Part shown: positions 26,283 to 34,991 of the stretch, one piece after another
Position numbering within the stretch: the stretch's first letter is position 1
How the letters are laid out: every line of letters starts with the position of its first letter
Source of the DNA: Bog-756 sp963704615
Lineage (GTDB): Bacteria > Actinomycetota > Acidimicrobiia > Acidimicrobiales > RAAP-2
DNA length: 64,000 bases
Reading direction: 5' to 3'
Assembly (NCBI GenBank): GCA_963704615.1
Contig: OY969923.1
Coordinates: 806,001 to 870,000 of the forward strand
Notes under the pieces: model-generated
Seen by the model: only the letters and a program-made list of their open reading frames with translations
Told to the model about the DNA's origin: nothing
Database searches by the model: none
Made by a program: the position numbers and the translations under genes

Positions 26283-26900
26283 TCAGCTTCTCTTGAACTC
26301 AAGTCCTTCGACCAGCGCGTCAAGGCCGAAAGCGAAGTGTCGATGGGTTTGAGCGACTGTGAACTCGGAACGATTGCCCTGCAGGTGGGGGTACCGACTT
26401 GGGTCATCGGTCAGTGGAGCTAGCGATCGGCGGGGTGTTGCAACCGCAGAGTCGTGGAGCTGAGCCCGCACCAGGACATATGAAAACACGGCATTCGTCG
26501 TCCCGACGGCTGCCGCTCCGGAGACGCCTTCATCGCCGGCTTTGGCGAGGAGGATCTCGACGATGTCGAGCCATCCAGGGAGTTCGGTCCATTCGGTGAT
26601 GACGAATGACGCTAGGCCGGGGTAGTGCTTGAGGTGCTCATACGCGTCGGCCGCCCATGCGCGGAGCAGTGCGAACAGTGACCTGGTGCCAGGCTCCGGC
26701 CGGATCGAACCAGCGGCTGCGTCGGCGACCAGTCTCCGGAGACTGCTCGCGTCAGGCACAAGGCGATAGAGGGCCATCGGCGAGACGTCGAGCTCATCGG
26801 CCACGGAGCGGACCGACACCGCCGACCAGCCCGCCCGGCTGACCACGGACAGTCCGGCTTTTCCCAATTTCTCCAGGTCGAATGCAGTGGGCCTACCCAT
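26283..26900 (-). CDS. TetR family transcriptional regulator (TetR_C type)
   Basis: A 205-residue regulator. ATG 26900 begins MGRPTAFDLEKLGKAGLSVV; the HTH lies in VRSVADELDVSPMALYRLVP. The C-terminal domain resembles the class of TetR with a WxxxxYxxLxxxPG segment (RAWAADAYEHLKHYPGLASF). It is divergent from the GNAT gene at 26928 with 27 bases between starts, where TGTATATATT provides an AT-rich -10 region. Its target is therefore likely the acetyltransferase and itself. From 26107 to 26282 no gene is seen. Confidence 0.88.
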   Translation of the reverse strand: MGRPTAFDLEKLGKAGLSVVSRAGWSAVSVRSVADELDVSPMALYRLVPDASSLRRLVADAAAGSIRPEPGTRSLFALLRAWAADAYEHLKHYPGLASFVITEWTELPGWLDIVEILLAKAGDEGVSGAAAVGTTNAVFSYVLVRAQLHDSAVATPRRSLAPLTDDPSRYPHLQGNRSEFTVAQTHRHFAFGLDALVEGLEFKRS

Positions 26901-26927
26901 AACTCTACAAGTGTATATATTGGAACT

Positions 26928-27440
26928 GTGACGATCCGACATGCCACGCCTGACGACCTCCCGGCTATCACCGAGATCGCGAATGCCCTGTTGTCGAGCA
27001 CGACCTACGAATGGACCGAGACGCCGTATTCCGTCGACGAGCGGGCTCTGTGGCTCGAAGAACAAGGGTCGGCGCACCATCCGGTTCTCGTTGCCACCGA
27101 CGACGAGCGCGCTGTGGGCTGGGCCAGCTACGGGGACTTCCGTGATTCCAAGCGCTGGCCCGGTTACCGCTATACGGTCGAGCACACGATCCACGTGCTT
27201 GAGAGCCACTGGGGTCGTGGCATAGGACGCTCGCTGATTGTTGCACTGGCTGATCACGCCCGGTCGGCGAAGAAGCGGGTGCTGGTAGCCGGGATCGACT
27301 CCACCAATGTTCGATCGATCCAGTTCCACACCAAAATGGGGTTCGTAGGAGTCGCTCGCATGCCCGGAGTCGGCGAGAAGTGGGGACAGCGACTTGATCT
27401 CGTCCTCATGCAGCACAACCTTGAGCGGTCGCTCACGTGA
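26928..27440 (+). CDS. GNAT acetyltransferase, phosphinothricin-acetyltransferase-like
   Basis: A 170-residue protein beginning at GTG 26928 (TIRHATPDDLPAITEIANAL). The segment TTYEWTETPYSVDERALWLE, then VGWASYGDFRDSKRWPGYRY, then VEHTIHVLESHWGRGIGRSL matches the PAT/Bar-like and MnaT-like group of N-acetyltransferases. The late NVRSIQFHTKMGFVGVARMP motif is typical. Relatives acetylate phosphinothricin, methionine sulfoximine or similar amino-acid analogues. It is adjacent to and divergent from a TetR gene that probably regulates it. Confidence 0.88.
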   Translation: MTIRHATPDDLPAITEIANALLSSTTYEWTETPYSVDERALWLEEQGSAHHPVLVATDDERAVGWASYGDFRDSKRWPGYRYTVEHTIHVLESHWGRGIGRSLIVALADHARSAKKRVLVAGIDSTNVRSIQFHTKMGFVGVARMPGVGEKWGQRLDLVLMQHNLERSLT

Positions 27441-27516
27441 ACCAGCATCACGGTAGCCGGTCGTCCGAGAGAACGTGCGTTGTCGACTCGCTCAAAATAG
27501 TTGTAGGAATTGGTCT

Positions 27517-28056
27517 GTGACAGGGATCTGGCGGGAGACTTATGAGACCGAGCGGCTTCGACTTCGCCCGTTGGCCACGAGCGACGGGGACGCCCTCTAC
27601 GCTCTGCAGCGCAATGGCGAGATGATGAGGTACTTCGGTGGGCCATATCAACGGGAGCAGACAGACACGTGGCTTGAATGGCACCTAGCAATGTGGCAAC
27701 AGGAGGGCTACAGCCACTGGGCCGCAGAGTTGAAGGATGGCGGCCACTTTGTTGGCTGGATCGGATTGACGAAGGTCTGGGAGCCGGAGGTACTCTTGCC
27801 GGCGGTCGAAGTGGGATGGTTCGTCGACCGAAGGTACTGGGGTAACGGGTTGGCCACTGAAGGCGGCCGGCGCTCATTGACCTTTGGATTCGATGATCTG
27901 GGTCTTGATCGGATTCTTGCAAGATACGACTCGGAGAACCTCGCGTCGGGGAAAGTCATGGAAAAGCTTGGGATGCGCCACTTGTGTGACATGCCTCGAA
28001 GCCACGAGGAGGGTCTCGCTCGGGTCTATGGGATTCGAGCAGATGAGGTCACCTGA
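27517..28056 (+). CDS. RimJ/RimL-type GNAT acetyltransferase
   Basis: A 179-residue protein starting at GTG 27517 (TGIWRETYETERLRLRPLA). The ETERLRLRPL opening, EVGWFVDRRYWGNGLATEGG acetyl-CoA region and DRILARYDSENLASGKVMEK tail are diagnostic of the Acetyltransf_3 (RimJ/RimL) group. These acetylate protein N-termini or small amines. A TTG codon 14 residues upstream is in frame but has no support. It is separated by 76 bases from the PAT-like gene on the same strand and converges on the epimerase gene. Confidence 0.88.
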   Translation: MTGIWRETYETERLRLRPLATSDGDALYALQRNGEMMRYFGGPYQREQTDTWLEWHLAMWQQEGYSHWAAELKDGGHFVGWIGLTKVWEPEVLLPAVEVGWFVDRRYWGNGLATEGGRRSLTFGFDDLGLDRILARYDSENLASGKVMEKLGMRHLCDMPRSHEEGLARVYGIRADEVT

Positions 28057-28112
28057 GGGGGATCCTCTTATTGGAGCCGGCCTTGGCACCGATGAGAGGA
28101 GTCCCTGCACGG

Positions 28113-29090
28113 CTATCGCGAGGTGTAAGGCCCGGTCGAGGTTGCGTGATAGCCCTTTGCGCCCACCATCTTGGCGAGCGGACTGCGCGGGTCCTGACCA
28201 GCTGCGAGACTGTCGAGAACGTGGCGGAAGTCGTAACGCGGAACCCAGTTCAGTGCTTCCCGTGCACGAGTGTTGACGTACACGCGATCGATGGTTGGGA
28301 ACATTTGCCAACCGAGCTCCGCATAGATGGCCCGATAGTCGGGAAAATACCGAAGTAGAACGGCGGGGGCGTCGGCGCGCAGTTCGGCACGGTCGTCGGG
28401 CTGGAATGGCGAGGTAGCGCTGATGATGTACCTGCCGAAGCCGATATCGGGAGCGCGATCCATCGCAAGCCGGTGGGCGTTAACCACGTCCTCGAGGTCG
28501 ACCCGGCGATACAACAGCTCATTGGCCTTCACGTTGGCATCCTCGTAGGTCGTTCGAACTTCGTCGAGATCGTCCCCCTCAGGAAAGAACCTGGAGGTGC
28601 GCAGGATCAAGCACGGCAGCCCGTGCTCTCGGGAGATGAGCTCACAGAGGTCCTCGGCGGCCGACTTGGTGACGCCGTAGACGTTGCGAGGAGCGGGCAT
28701 CAATTCCTCAGTGACCCACGCTGCCGGAGCGGCCACTCCATGGGCGAGCGCCCGCCCAAAGACGCTCGTTGTGCTGGTGAATACAAAACTGCTGACGTGG
28801 GAAGCAACGGCCGCCTCGAGCAAGGTCAAGGTGCCGGTGACGTTGGTGTCTATGAATGCCTGGCGTCCGTGTGTGCCGATGTGAGGCCTGTGGAGGGTTG
28901 CGGTATGTAGGACGGCATCGGCGCCTTCCAGGCCCCGCCGCACACAGGCGCTATCGGCTATCGAGCCCACGACGCTGGTGAATGGTGAGTCGAGCACATC
29001 AAGTCCGACGACGTCGTTGCCTTCATCGCCGAGGACGCGGACCAAGGCCTCACCAAGGTGGCCGGAACTACCGGTGACAACAATTCTCAT
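28113..29090 (-). CDS. NAD-dependent epimerase/dehydratase (extended SDR)
   Basis: A 325-residue extended short-chain dehydrogenase. ATG 29090 begins MRIVVTGSSGHLGEALVRVL with the TGxxGxxG dinucleotide motif. The active site has Ser in FVFTSTTSVFG and the YxxxK pair in NVYGVTKSAAEDLCE. The region LPCLILRTSRFFPEGDD then RVDLEDVVNAHRLAM is usual for sugar epimerases. The substrate is unknown, though UDP-sugars or related nucleotide sugars are common. It converges with the RimJ/L-type gene on its 3' side and diverges from the Map-like gene, with about 210 bases between. Confidence 0.88.
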   Translation of the reverse strand: MRIVVTGSSGHLGEALVRVLGDEGNDVVGLDVLDSPFTSVVGSIADSACVRRGLEGADAVLHTATLHRPHIGTHGRQAFIDTNVTGTLTLLEAAVASHVSSFVFTSTTSVFGRALAHGVAAPAAWVTEELMPAPRNVYGVTKSAAEDLCELISREHGLPCLILRTSRFFPEGDDLDEVRTTYEDANVKANELLYRRVDLEDVVNAHRLAMDRAPDIGFGRYIISATSPFQPDDRAELRADAPAVLLRYFPDYRAIYAELGWQMFPTIDRVYVNTRAREALNWVPRYDFRHVLDSLAAGQDPRSPLAKMVGAKGYHATSTGPYTSR

Positions 29091-29301
29091 GATCACATAC
29101 GTAGCAGGCAATCGGCGACCAGGCACATATTGCGACGCACGCAGCGGAACCGTCTCTCTGTGCCCGTCAAGGATGGCTAACCGGGCGCCCGACGTAGACG
29201 CCGCCGTGCTGGAGGGTAAGACCGTTCGGTGTGACGGACGATGAGCTTGTGGACATGGTTGCACACGGCAATGCCGAGGAGCATGCCTGTAAGATCCGTA
29301 T

Positions 29302-30042
29302 GTGACAGTGGACAATGCTGAGGACCTTGAAGGATTGGCCCGTGCAGGACGCGTAGTTGCAGAGGCACGGGAGACCATGGTCGCTGCCGTGAGTCCCGGC
29401 ATTTCGACCTGGGAGCTCGATGCTGTCGGTCGTAGCGTGTTCCGGAGTCACGGCGCACACTCAGCGCCCCGCCTCACCTACCAGTTTCCTGGATCCACGT
29501 GTATCAGCGTCAACGACGAGGCCGCACATGGGATCCCATCCAAGACGAAGGTTCTCCGTGAAGGTGATCTAGTGAATCTTGATGTCTCGGCCGAACTGGA
29601 TGGCTACTGGTCCGACACCGGCGTGAGTGTCGCCGTGGGCGAGACCTCACCAGTTGCCCAGCGGCTTCTCGAAGCCACCCGGCTCGCTCAGACTGACGCC
29701 ATGATCGCAGCTCGTCCTGGGAAACGTCTTCGAGACATAGGCCGAGCCGTGCAAGCGCGAGCACGACGCCACGGGTTCTGTGTCATCAACAACTTGAACG
29801 GGCATGGAATCGGACGTGCACTTCATGAATCTCCGTCGGTGCCCAGCGTGGATGACGGCCAACGCATAGTTCTCTGGGAGGGACTCGTTTTGGCAATCGA
29901 ACCATTCCTTTCACCGTCCGCAACATTCGTGGTTGACGATCCTGACGGATGGACGCTCAAGACGGCGGACGGGAGTCTTGCTGCTCAGTTCGAGCACACC
30001 ATGGTGATCACGGGCGCAGGTCCGCTCGTTCTTACTCAGTGA
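29302..30042 (+). CDS. Type I methionine aminopeptidase-like (M24A), additional copy
   Basis: A 246-residue pita-bread-fold peptidase. All five metal ligands can be located: Asp in NLDVSAELDGYWSDTG (two), His in NLNGHGIGRALHE, Glu in LVLAIEPFLSP and Glu in AAQFEHTMVITG. The substrate-side His is in VNDEAAHGIPS. It removes initiator Met from nascent proteins or acts as a specialised paralogue. It resembles the short YflG-like versions and lies far from ribosomal or secretion genes, so it is probably not the housekeeping map. It starts at GTG 29302; gene end and length are normal. Confidence 0.88.
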   Translation: MTVDNAEDLEGLARAGRVVAEARETMVAAVSPGISTWELDAVGRSVFRSHGAHSAPRLTYQFPGSTCISVNDEAAHGIPSKTKVLREGDLVNLDVSAELDGYWSDTGVSVAVGETSPVAQRLLEATRLAQTDAMIAARPGKRLRDIGRAVQARARRHGFCVINNLNGHGIGRALHESPSVPSVDDGQRIVLWEGLVLAIEPFLSPSATFVVDDPDGWTLKTADGSLAAQFEHTMVITGAGPLVLTQ

Positions 30043-30100
30043 CGATGCAATCCCGAACCGCCACCGGACCGCGTCTATGAAGCATCGCCAGACCCCCAAC

Positions 30101-30745
30101 TCAATGGTAGGCCTGAGTCCTTCGTTGATAGAGCGCAGCGCTCCAAATCTCCGCTTCGCCGTTCGCGCCGCTGAGTGCCACATCAATATCACCCTGGAAG
30201 AGGAAGCCCAACGACTGGTAGTAGGACGCCGCAGGATCGAGACCCGTTGTCAGCTCATCCAAGATCGCGATCTCGGGCTGGCCGATGAGGGCGAGGACGA
30301 TGGACAACCGCTGCTTCTGCCCGCCAGAGAGCTCGCGGAAATACGCGTCGCGCTTCTCGTCGAGCCCGAGCACCCCGAGGAGATGATCACCGTCCGCGGG
30401 TCGCCGGTAGAAGGAGGCGTAGAGCTCGACGGCCTCGCCGACCCGGATCTTCGGTGGTAGGGCGCTCTCTTGAAGCTGGACGCCGACCAGCTCGCGCAGC
30501 TCCCGCCCGTCCTCCCGCGGATCGAGGCCGAGAACGTCGAGACGACCACCGTCGGGGACCCGCAGACCGGAGAGGCATTCGACCGTCGTCGTCTTCCCCG
30601 CGCCGTTGCGCCCGAGGACGCCGAAGATCTCGCCGGCTCGGACCGAAAAACTCACGTCGTCCACCGCGACGGTCGCCCCATAGGCCTTGTGCAGGTGCTC
30701 GACGGCGACGACTACAGGGGCGCTGTCGGCGAGCGTGTCACTCAT
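30101..30745 (-). CDS. ABC transporter ATPase, C-terminally truncated and chimeric
   Basis: A 214-residue protein. It carries the Walker A (LGRNGAGKTTTVECLSGLR), the Q-loop (VGVQLQESALPP), the signature (RELSGGQKQRLSIVLALIG) and Walker B (AILDELTTGLDPAA) of a multidrug/lantibiotic-type exporter ATPase. Immediately after the D-loop the sequence changes to SYYQSLGFLFQGDIDVALSG and ends. The switch histidine (H-loop) and the last helices are missing, and no permease follows. It is probably inactive as a transporter ATPase. It overlaps the ribbon-helix-helix gene by 8 bases, so it is still translated with the upstream genes. Confidence 0.82.
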   Translation of the reverse strand: MSDTLADSAPVVVAVEHLHKAYGATVAVDDVSFSVRAGEIFGVLGRNGAGKTTTVECLSGLRVPDGGRLDVLGLDPREDGRELRELVGVQLQESALPPKIRVGEAVELYASFYRRPADGDHLLGVLGLDEKRDAYFRELSGGQKQRLSIVLALIGQPEIAILDELTTGLDPAASYYQSLGFLFQGDIDVALSGANGEAEIWSAALYQRRTQAYH

Positions 30746-30962
30746 CGTCGCTTCGCAACACCGGACGACGGGTGGTAGGTGGTCGGCCCCGCCGGGGCAT
30801 GGACCCAACTTTCTTCGGCGTCCGCCCGGCGTCGTCAAGAGCGCGGCGCAAGAGCATCTCGACCTGGGCATTGAGGCTGCGGAACTCATCTGCGGCCCAC
30901 CGGGCGAGGGCATCGTGTACAGCGGGATCGATCCGAAGGAGTACCTGCTTGCGGTCACTCAT
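30738..30962 (-). CDS. Ribbon-helix-helix (Arc-like) DNA-binding protein
   Basis: A 74-residue protein. The pattern KQVLLRIDPAVHDALARWAA, then DEFRSLNAQVEMLLRRAL, is a ribbon-helix-helix domain of the Arc/FitA-like type, with the S-x-N-A-x-(V/I)-E motif in helix 2. The tail is basic (MPRRGRPPTTRRP). It begins 3 bases after the SPFH stop and overlaps the ABC ATPase start by 8 bases, so the three genes form one translationally coupled operon. A close paralogue is divergently placed at 32059. It is likely the autoregulator of this cluster. Confidence 0.82.
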   Translation of the reverse strand: MSDRKQVLLRIDPAVHDALARWAADEFRSLNAQVEMLLRRALDDAGRTPKKVGSMPRRGRPPTTRRPVLRSDDE

Positions 30963-30965
30963 GGC

Positions 30966-31883
30966 TCACGAGTACAACGTGCCGGTGTTGACGACCGGAG
31001 AAGCCGGTTGGTCACTGCACAGCACGACCAAGAGGTTGCTCACCATCGCTGCTTTGCGCTCCTCGTCGAGGTTGACGATGTCGCGCTCATCAAGCCGGTC
31101 GAGTGCCAGTTCAACCATCCCGACCGCCCCCTCGACTATGCGAGAGCGGGCCGCGACAACGGCATTGGCCTGCTGTCGCCGGAGCATCGCCTGGGCGATC
31201 TCGGCCGCGTAGGCAAGGTGACTGATGCGTACCTCGATGATCTCCACCCCGGCAATCGCAACGCGCTCCGCCATCTCCACGGCCAGTTCGCCGGCGACCA
31301 CGTCGGTCGAGCCGCGCAGCGAAAGGCCACCCTCGGTCGGGTGGTCGTAGGGGTGGGTGGTCGCGACGTGGCGCAACGCAGACTCTGCTTGGACCCGGAC
31401 GAAGTTGAGGTAGTCGTCGACGGCGTACAGGGCACGCGAGGTGTCGGAGACCTGCCAGACGACGATCGTGGCGATCTCGACGGGATTGCCCTCAGCGTCA
31501 TTGACCTTGAGGTGGTTCGTCTCGAAGTTCCTGACCCGGATACTTACCTTCCGTCGATCGCTGAGGGGCAGAGTCCAGGACAACCCGGTGTGGCGGACGG
31601 TGCCGACGTAACTGCCGAAGAAGCGCACGACCCGCGTCTCGCCTGGCTGCACGATGACGAGCGAACCGAAGACGACGACGGCCACCACGATCGGCGCGGC
31701 GATCAGCCCCTTGATTGCGCTGTGGGCGAGGAAGATCGCCGCGACGATGCAGGCCGCGACGACGAGGACGCCGAACCAGCCGCTGACGGACCATGCTTGC
31801 CGCTCGTGAATTTCGACGCGGGCTCCCGTATGGCCGACCGGGGCCGCCTCGGGGTCGCGGTAGGACGCGACGGTCTTGGTCAT
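30966..31883 (-). CDS. SPFH/band-7 (stomatin/prohibitin-like) membrane protein
   Basis: A 305-residue protein. Two adjacent membrane helices lie at about residues 33-75 (GVLVVAACIVAAIFLAHSA and LIAAPIVVAVVVFGSLVIV). A band-7 domain follows (IVQPGETRVVRFFGSYVGT, then GLSWTLPLSDRRKVSIRVRN), and then a coiled-coil region containing ISHLAYAAEIAQAMLRRQQA. SPFH proteins oligomerise on membranes and organise microdomains or protease and transport complexes. It heads a compact operon with a ribbon-helix-helix protein and an ABC ATPase. The upstream 175 bases are AT-rich and contain a palindrome (31936-31943), with a divergent ribbon-helix-helix gene beyond. Confidence 0.9.
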   Translation of the reverse strand: MTKTVASYRDPEAAPVGHTGARVEIHERQAWSVSGWFGVLVVAACIVAAIFLAHSAIKGLIAAPIVVAVVVFGSLVIVQPGETRVVRFFGSYVGTVRHTGLSWTLPLSDRRKVSIRVRNFETNHLKVNDAEGNPVEIATIVVWQVSDTSRALYAVDDYLNFVRVQAESALRHVATTHPYDHPTEGGLSLRGSTDVVAGELAVEMAERVAIAGVEIIEVRISHLAYAAEIAQAMLRRQQANAVVAARSRIVEGAVGMVELALDRLDERDIVNLDEERKAAMVSNLLVVLCSDQPASPVVNTGTLYS

Positions 31884-32058
31884 GGTGCCCCTTGGAAAAT
31901 GGCCTCGATAAAAGTGATAGCAACCATTATCTAGTTGATATCATCATATGCGGGGCCCGTGCAAGTCCCGTCCCAGCGCCAACGGCACGGGTACTCCTCG
32001 ACGAGAGGGTCACCTCCGAAGCGGAGGCCGGATACGGAGTGACCTAGGACATCTCAAA
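31884..32058. promoter_or_regulatory. Divergent intergenic region between SPFH operon and RHH paralogue
   Basis: This gap is markedly AT-rich around 31905-31950. It has the exact 8-bp palindrome TGATATCA (31936-31943) plus nearby TGATAG (31915-31920) and TATCTAG elements. Spaced short palindromes of this sort are typical operators of ribbon-helix-helix proteins. The assignment to the two RHH proteins is inference from position. Confidence 0.4.
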
Positions 32059-32274
32059 GTGACCAGTGCAGACCATGAGCGCAAGCACGTCCTGCTGCGA
32101 ATCGACCCGACCGTTCATGACGCCCTCACCCGGTGGGCCGCCGACGAAGCTCGCAGCCTTAACGCCCAGATCGAGACGCTGCTACGTCAAGCCCTCGACG
32201 ACGATGACCAGATGCCCGAACAAGCCCGACCGCTGCCTCGTCGAGGCCGCCCCCCACGAAGCGACGATGACTGA
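32059..32274 (+). CDS. Ribbon-helix-helix protein, paralogue of the 30738 gene
   Basis: A 71-residue protein starting at GTG 32059. KHVLLRIDPTVHDALTRWAA, then DEARSLNAQIETLLRQAL, is nearly identical to the RHH protein of the SPFH operon, and the tail again ends in a basic PLPRRGRPPRSDDD. The two genes lie on opposite strands around the SPFH gene, apparently from duplication of one ancestor. There is no partner gene downstream: from 32275 to 32739 no credible reading frame or site is seen. Confidence 0.75.
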   Translation: MTSADHERKHVLLRIDPTVHDALTRWAADEARSLNAQIETLLRQALDDDDQMPEQARPLPRRGRPPRSDDD

Positions 32275-32739
32275 CAGGCTCGCCCCCCGTTGTCATTGCT
32301 AGTTGGCGTCGGCCTCGACGAGGCAGCGGCGACCGTCCTGGTGCACGCTGTGCTGTGGCTGGATGATGAAGGTACCACCTGACCGAGGCCATCCTCCTGC
32401 GGCCCGCAATTGGACCAGCGGCGCGCGCGATGGAGGCAGAACACACGCCAAGACCCACGGCACGGAACTCTGGGCGGTCGTAGGTTCATATCGCCACTCA
32501 CCGATGATAGCTACGACCGATCCTTCGGGCTACTGAACCCCGGTGAGCTCACATACCCGGTGCACAACTTTTGGCATGCCCCATGAACCTAGACAGGAAC
32601 CCGGACTGCATCGGACCGCTTGGGGCGGCAAACCCCAGCCATCCGTGCCGAGGATGCGACCCAGTAAGTGGGTAGTTGCCATGCCCCCGGACTCCAGTAA
32701 TCCTGTTTGAGCGATGTACAACACCGCCGAGGCAGTGGC

Positions 32740-33432
32740 TCAAGTGACCTTCGGGCCAGTGGTCGGCGCCTTGGCATTTGTGGAACTATCTGTGGGCTGA
32801 TGCGCTCGGACGATGAGGCTGGCAGTCTCTCGGGCGATCTTGTTGATCTGGTGGTTACTGAGGGGTTCGATGCCGCGCAATGAGCGGACTTGGGCTTCGG
32901 TCGAAGTGAGGAGAAAGAATTGCCGCGCGGCAGTGGCCGGGTCGGAGACGGTGAGGGTGCCGCGGTCGTCGCAGGCAGTCAGATAGGCGGCGATGGCGTC
33001 GACGAGGCTCCGGCCCCGCTCGTCGTCGCGCCAGGAGCGCTGCAATTCAGGGTGGTGAGTGAGCTCGGCGATGGTGAGTCGGTGCAGCGCCGCGATCTCG
33101 GGTGAGGTAACGCCGCGGATGAGCCATTTGGCAGCGTTGGTTAGATCCGTGAAGGGATCCTCCGTGTCGGCGATCAGGTCGGCTGGGTCGAGGGAGCTGG
33201 CGGCGTGGGCGTACTCGACTACGGCCAAGAAGAGCTGTTGTTTGTCACCGAAGTGCCCGTAGACGGTCTGCTTGCCGACGCCAGCGACCTCGGCGATGGC
33301 GTCGACGCTGGCGCGGGTGTATCCCTCGCGCAAGAACACTTCGGTGGCGGCGCCCAGGATCGCGGCGTGCTTGGTCGGTGAACGCCGGTCTCGCCCTGGC
33401 TGCTGAGTATCGGAGACAGTCGGTGTCGCCAT
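32740..33432 (-). CDS. TetR family repressor (AcrR-like)
   Basis: A 230-residue regulator starting at ATG 33432. The HTH region is AILGAATEVFLREGYTRASV, then DAIAEVAGVGKQTVYGHFGD. The C-terminal domain is of the TetR_C_7 (AefR-like) kind (TSPEIAALHRLTIAELTHHP). It is divergent from the MFS transporter gene with 87 bases between starts. The transporter promoter is overlaid by an inverted repeat, making this a standard repressor-pump pair induced by the pump's substrate. Confidence 0.92.
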   Translation of the reverse strand: MATPTVSDTQQPGRDRRSPTKHAAILGAATEVFLREGYTRASVDAIAEVAGVGKQTVYGHFGDKQQLFLAVVEYAHAASSLDPADLIADTEDPFTDLTNAAKWLIRGVTSPEIAALHRLTIAELTHHPELQRSWRDDERGRSLVDAIAAYLTACDDRGTLTVSDPATAARQFFLLTSTEAQVRSLRGIEPLSNHQINKIARETASLIVRAHQPTDSSTNAKAPTTGPKVT

Positions 33433-33453
33433 GACCACCAGCATACCAACGAA

Positions 33454-33499
33454 CTAGACAGGACGGTTCCGTCTAGCTATACTGAACTTGACCGTCTAG
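33454..33499 (+). promoter_or_regulatory. Promoter and TetR operator of the MFS pump gene
   Basis: TAGACA (33455-33460) and TATACT (33478-33483) form a near-consensus promoter with 17-bp spacing. Between and over them lie inverted arms CTAGAC (33454-33459) and GTCTAG (33471-33476), with an inner GACGG-TT-CCGTC (33462-33473). A further CCGTCTAG half site lies at 33492-33499. Repressor binding would block RNA polymerase directly. GGGAG (33507-33511) supports GTG 33520 as pump start. Confidence 0.65.
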
Positions 33500-33519
33500 T
33501 CTTGTCGGGAGCTCGTTCC

Positions 33520-34986
33520 GTGACTGTATCAACCACCTCCGCCACTGGTGCAGCGCACGAACCGATCAACGACTCCGTCTCGGTTGCAGGCCTAGGGCGA
33601 GATCGCCTGGACCCAACCCTGGTCAAGCTGGCTCTGGTGCTGATGCTCGGCTGTTTTGCGGTCGGGATTGACACCACGATCGTGAACGTCGCCCTGGACC
33701 GGATCGGCCGAGAGTTCGATGCGTCCGTGGCCACAGTGCAATGGGTGAGTACTGGGTATCTGCTGGCGCTGACCGTTATCATTCCGTTGACCGGTTGGGC
33801 TACCGACCGGTTCGGAGCACGAAAGATGTGGCTGGCCTCGCTGGGCACCTTCGTGCTCGGTTCGATGCTGTGCGGGATCGCCTGGTCGATGCCGGCGCTG
33901 ATCGCCTTCCGGGTATTGCAAGGCCTCGGCGGGGGGATGCTGCTGCCGCTTGCCCGGATCATCCTCGGCCATGCCGCAGGGAAGGACCAGATGGGGCGGG
34001 CGATGGCATTCATCGCCGTGCCCGGCGGCCTGACCCCGGTGCTCGGACCGATGCTCGGAGGGGTGGTCGTGAGCACGCTCGGCTGGCGGTGGGCGTTCTA
34101 CATCAACGCGCCCATATGCCTCACCGGCCTCGTGTTGGCCTGGCGGCTCGTGCCCGACAGCCAGCGCAGCGCACACCAAAGTCGGTTCGACCTGTTCGGT
34201 CTCGGCCTGCTGGGCGTCGGGCTCGCCGCAGTCGTCGACGGTCTCTCCGAAGCCGGCAATCACGGCAGCTTCCTCGTCCTCGCCGCATGGCTGCCGCTGG
34301 CCGCCGGCGCGGTACTGCTCGCCGGTTACATCGTTCACGCGCTCGTAAGCCGGGACGAGCCGATCATCGACCTGCGCCTATTCAAGGTGCGGTCGTTCAC
34401 CGCCTCGGGGATCCTGCAGTTCCTGCTCGGGGGATCACTTTTCGGCGCGGTGTTTCTGCTGCCGCTGTACTACCAGCAGGTTCGCGGTGCCAGCGTCCTG
34501 CAGGCCGGACTGTTGTTGGCGCCGCTCGGTGCAGGCATGAGCGTGGCCATGACCTACGCCGGCAAGATCATCGACCGCACCGGCGCCGAACGAACCATCA
34601 CCCTCATCGCCATGGTCTTGGCAGTCGTCGGCTTCGTGCCCTACGCCTTCGTGGGCAGTACCGCCAACGAAGTCGTGCTCGCCGTGGGCCTGTTCATCTC
34701 CGGCCTCGGTCAAGGGGCAATCAAGTTGACCGCGTTCACCGTCACCTATCGGGGCCTGACGAGCGATCAGGTGGCACCGGCGACCAGTGCCAATCGCATC
34801 CTGCAACAACTCGGCGGGGTGTTCGGCATCGTCGTGCTCGCCCTCATCCTCCAGCAGGCCGCGACCACCCACGCCACATCGGTAGCGTTCGGACACGTCT
34901 TCACCTGGGCCCTCGCGATCACCGCACTCGGCGTCATCCCAGCCCTCGCCTTCCCGCGACGACCGCAATCGCAATCAGGCACCTGA
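33520..34986 (+). CDS. MFS drug-efflux transporter, DHA2 (EmrB/QacA, 14-helix) type
   Basis: A 488-residue transporter. Helix 1 carries LGCFAVGIDTTIVNVALDRI, with the D-x-T-(I/V)-V-N-V-A motif D1 of 14-helix exporters. The loop 2-3 motif A is GWATDRFGARKMWLASLG, and motif C in helix 5 is PGGLTPVLGPMLGGVVV. About 14 hydrophobic segments are visible. It exports drugs or toxic metabolites using the proton gradient. It is controlled by the divergent TetR gene. The HxlR-like relic follows 5 bases after the stop, so they once formed an operon. Confidence 0.92.
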   Translation: MTVSTTSATGAAHEPINDSVSVAGLGRDRLDPTLVKLALVLMLGCFAVGIDTTIVNVALDRIGREFDASVATVQWVSTGYLLALTVIIPLTGWATDRFGARKMWLASLGTFVLGSMLCGIAWSMPALIAFRVLQGLGGGMLLPLARIILGHAAGKDQMGRAMAFIAVPGGLTPVLGPMLGGVVVSTLGWRWAFYINAPICLTGLVLAWRLVPDSQRSAHQSRFDLFGLGLLGVGLAAVVDGLSEAGNHGSFLVLAAWLPLAAGAVLLAGYIVHALVSRDEPIIDLRLFKVRSFTASGILQFLLGGSLFGAVFLLPLYYQQVRGASVLQAGLLLAPLGAGMSVAMTYAGKIIDRTGAERTITLIAMVLAVVGFVPYAFVGSTANEVVLAVGLFISGLGQGAIKLTAFTVTYRGLTSDQVAPATSANRILQQLGGVFGIVVLALILQQAATTHATSVAFGHVFTWALAITALGVIPALAFPRRPQSQSGT

Positions 34987-34991
34987 CGAGC

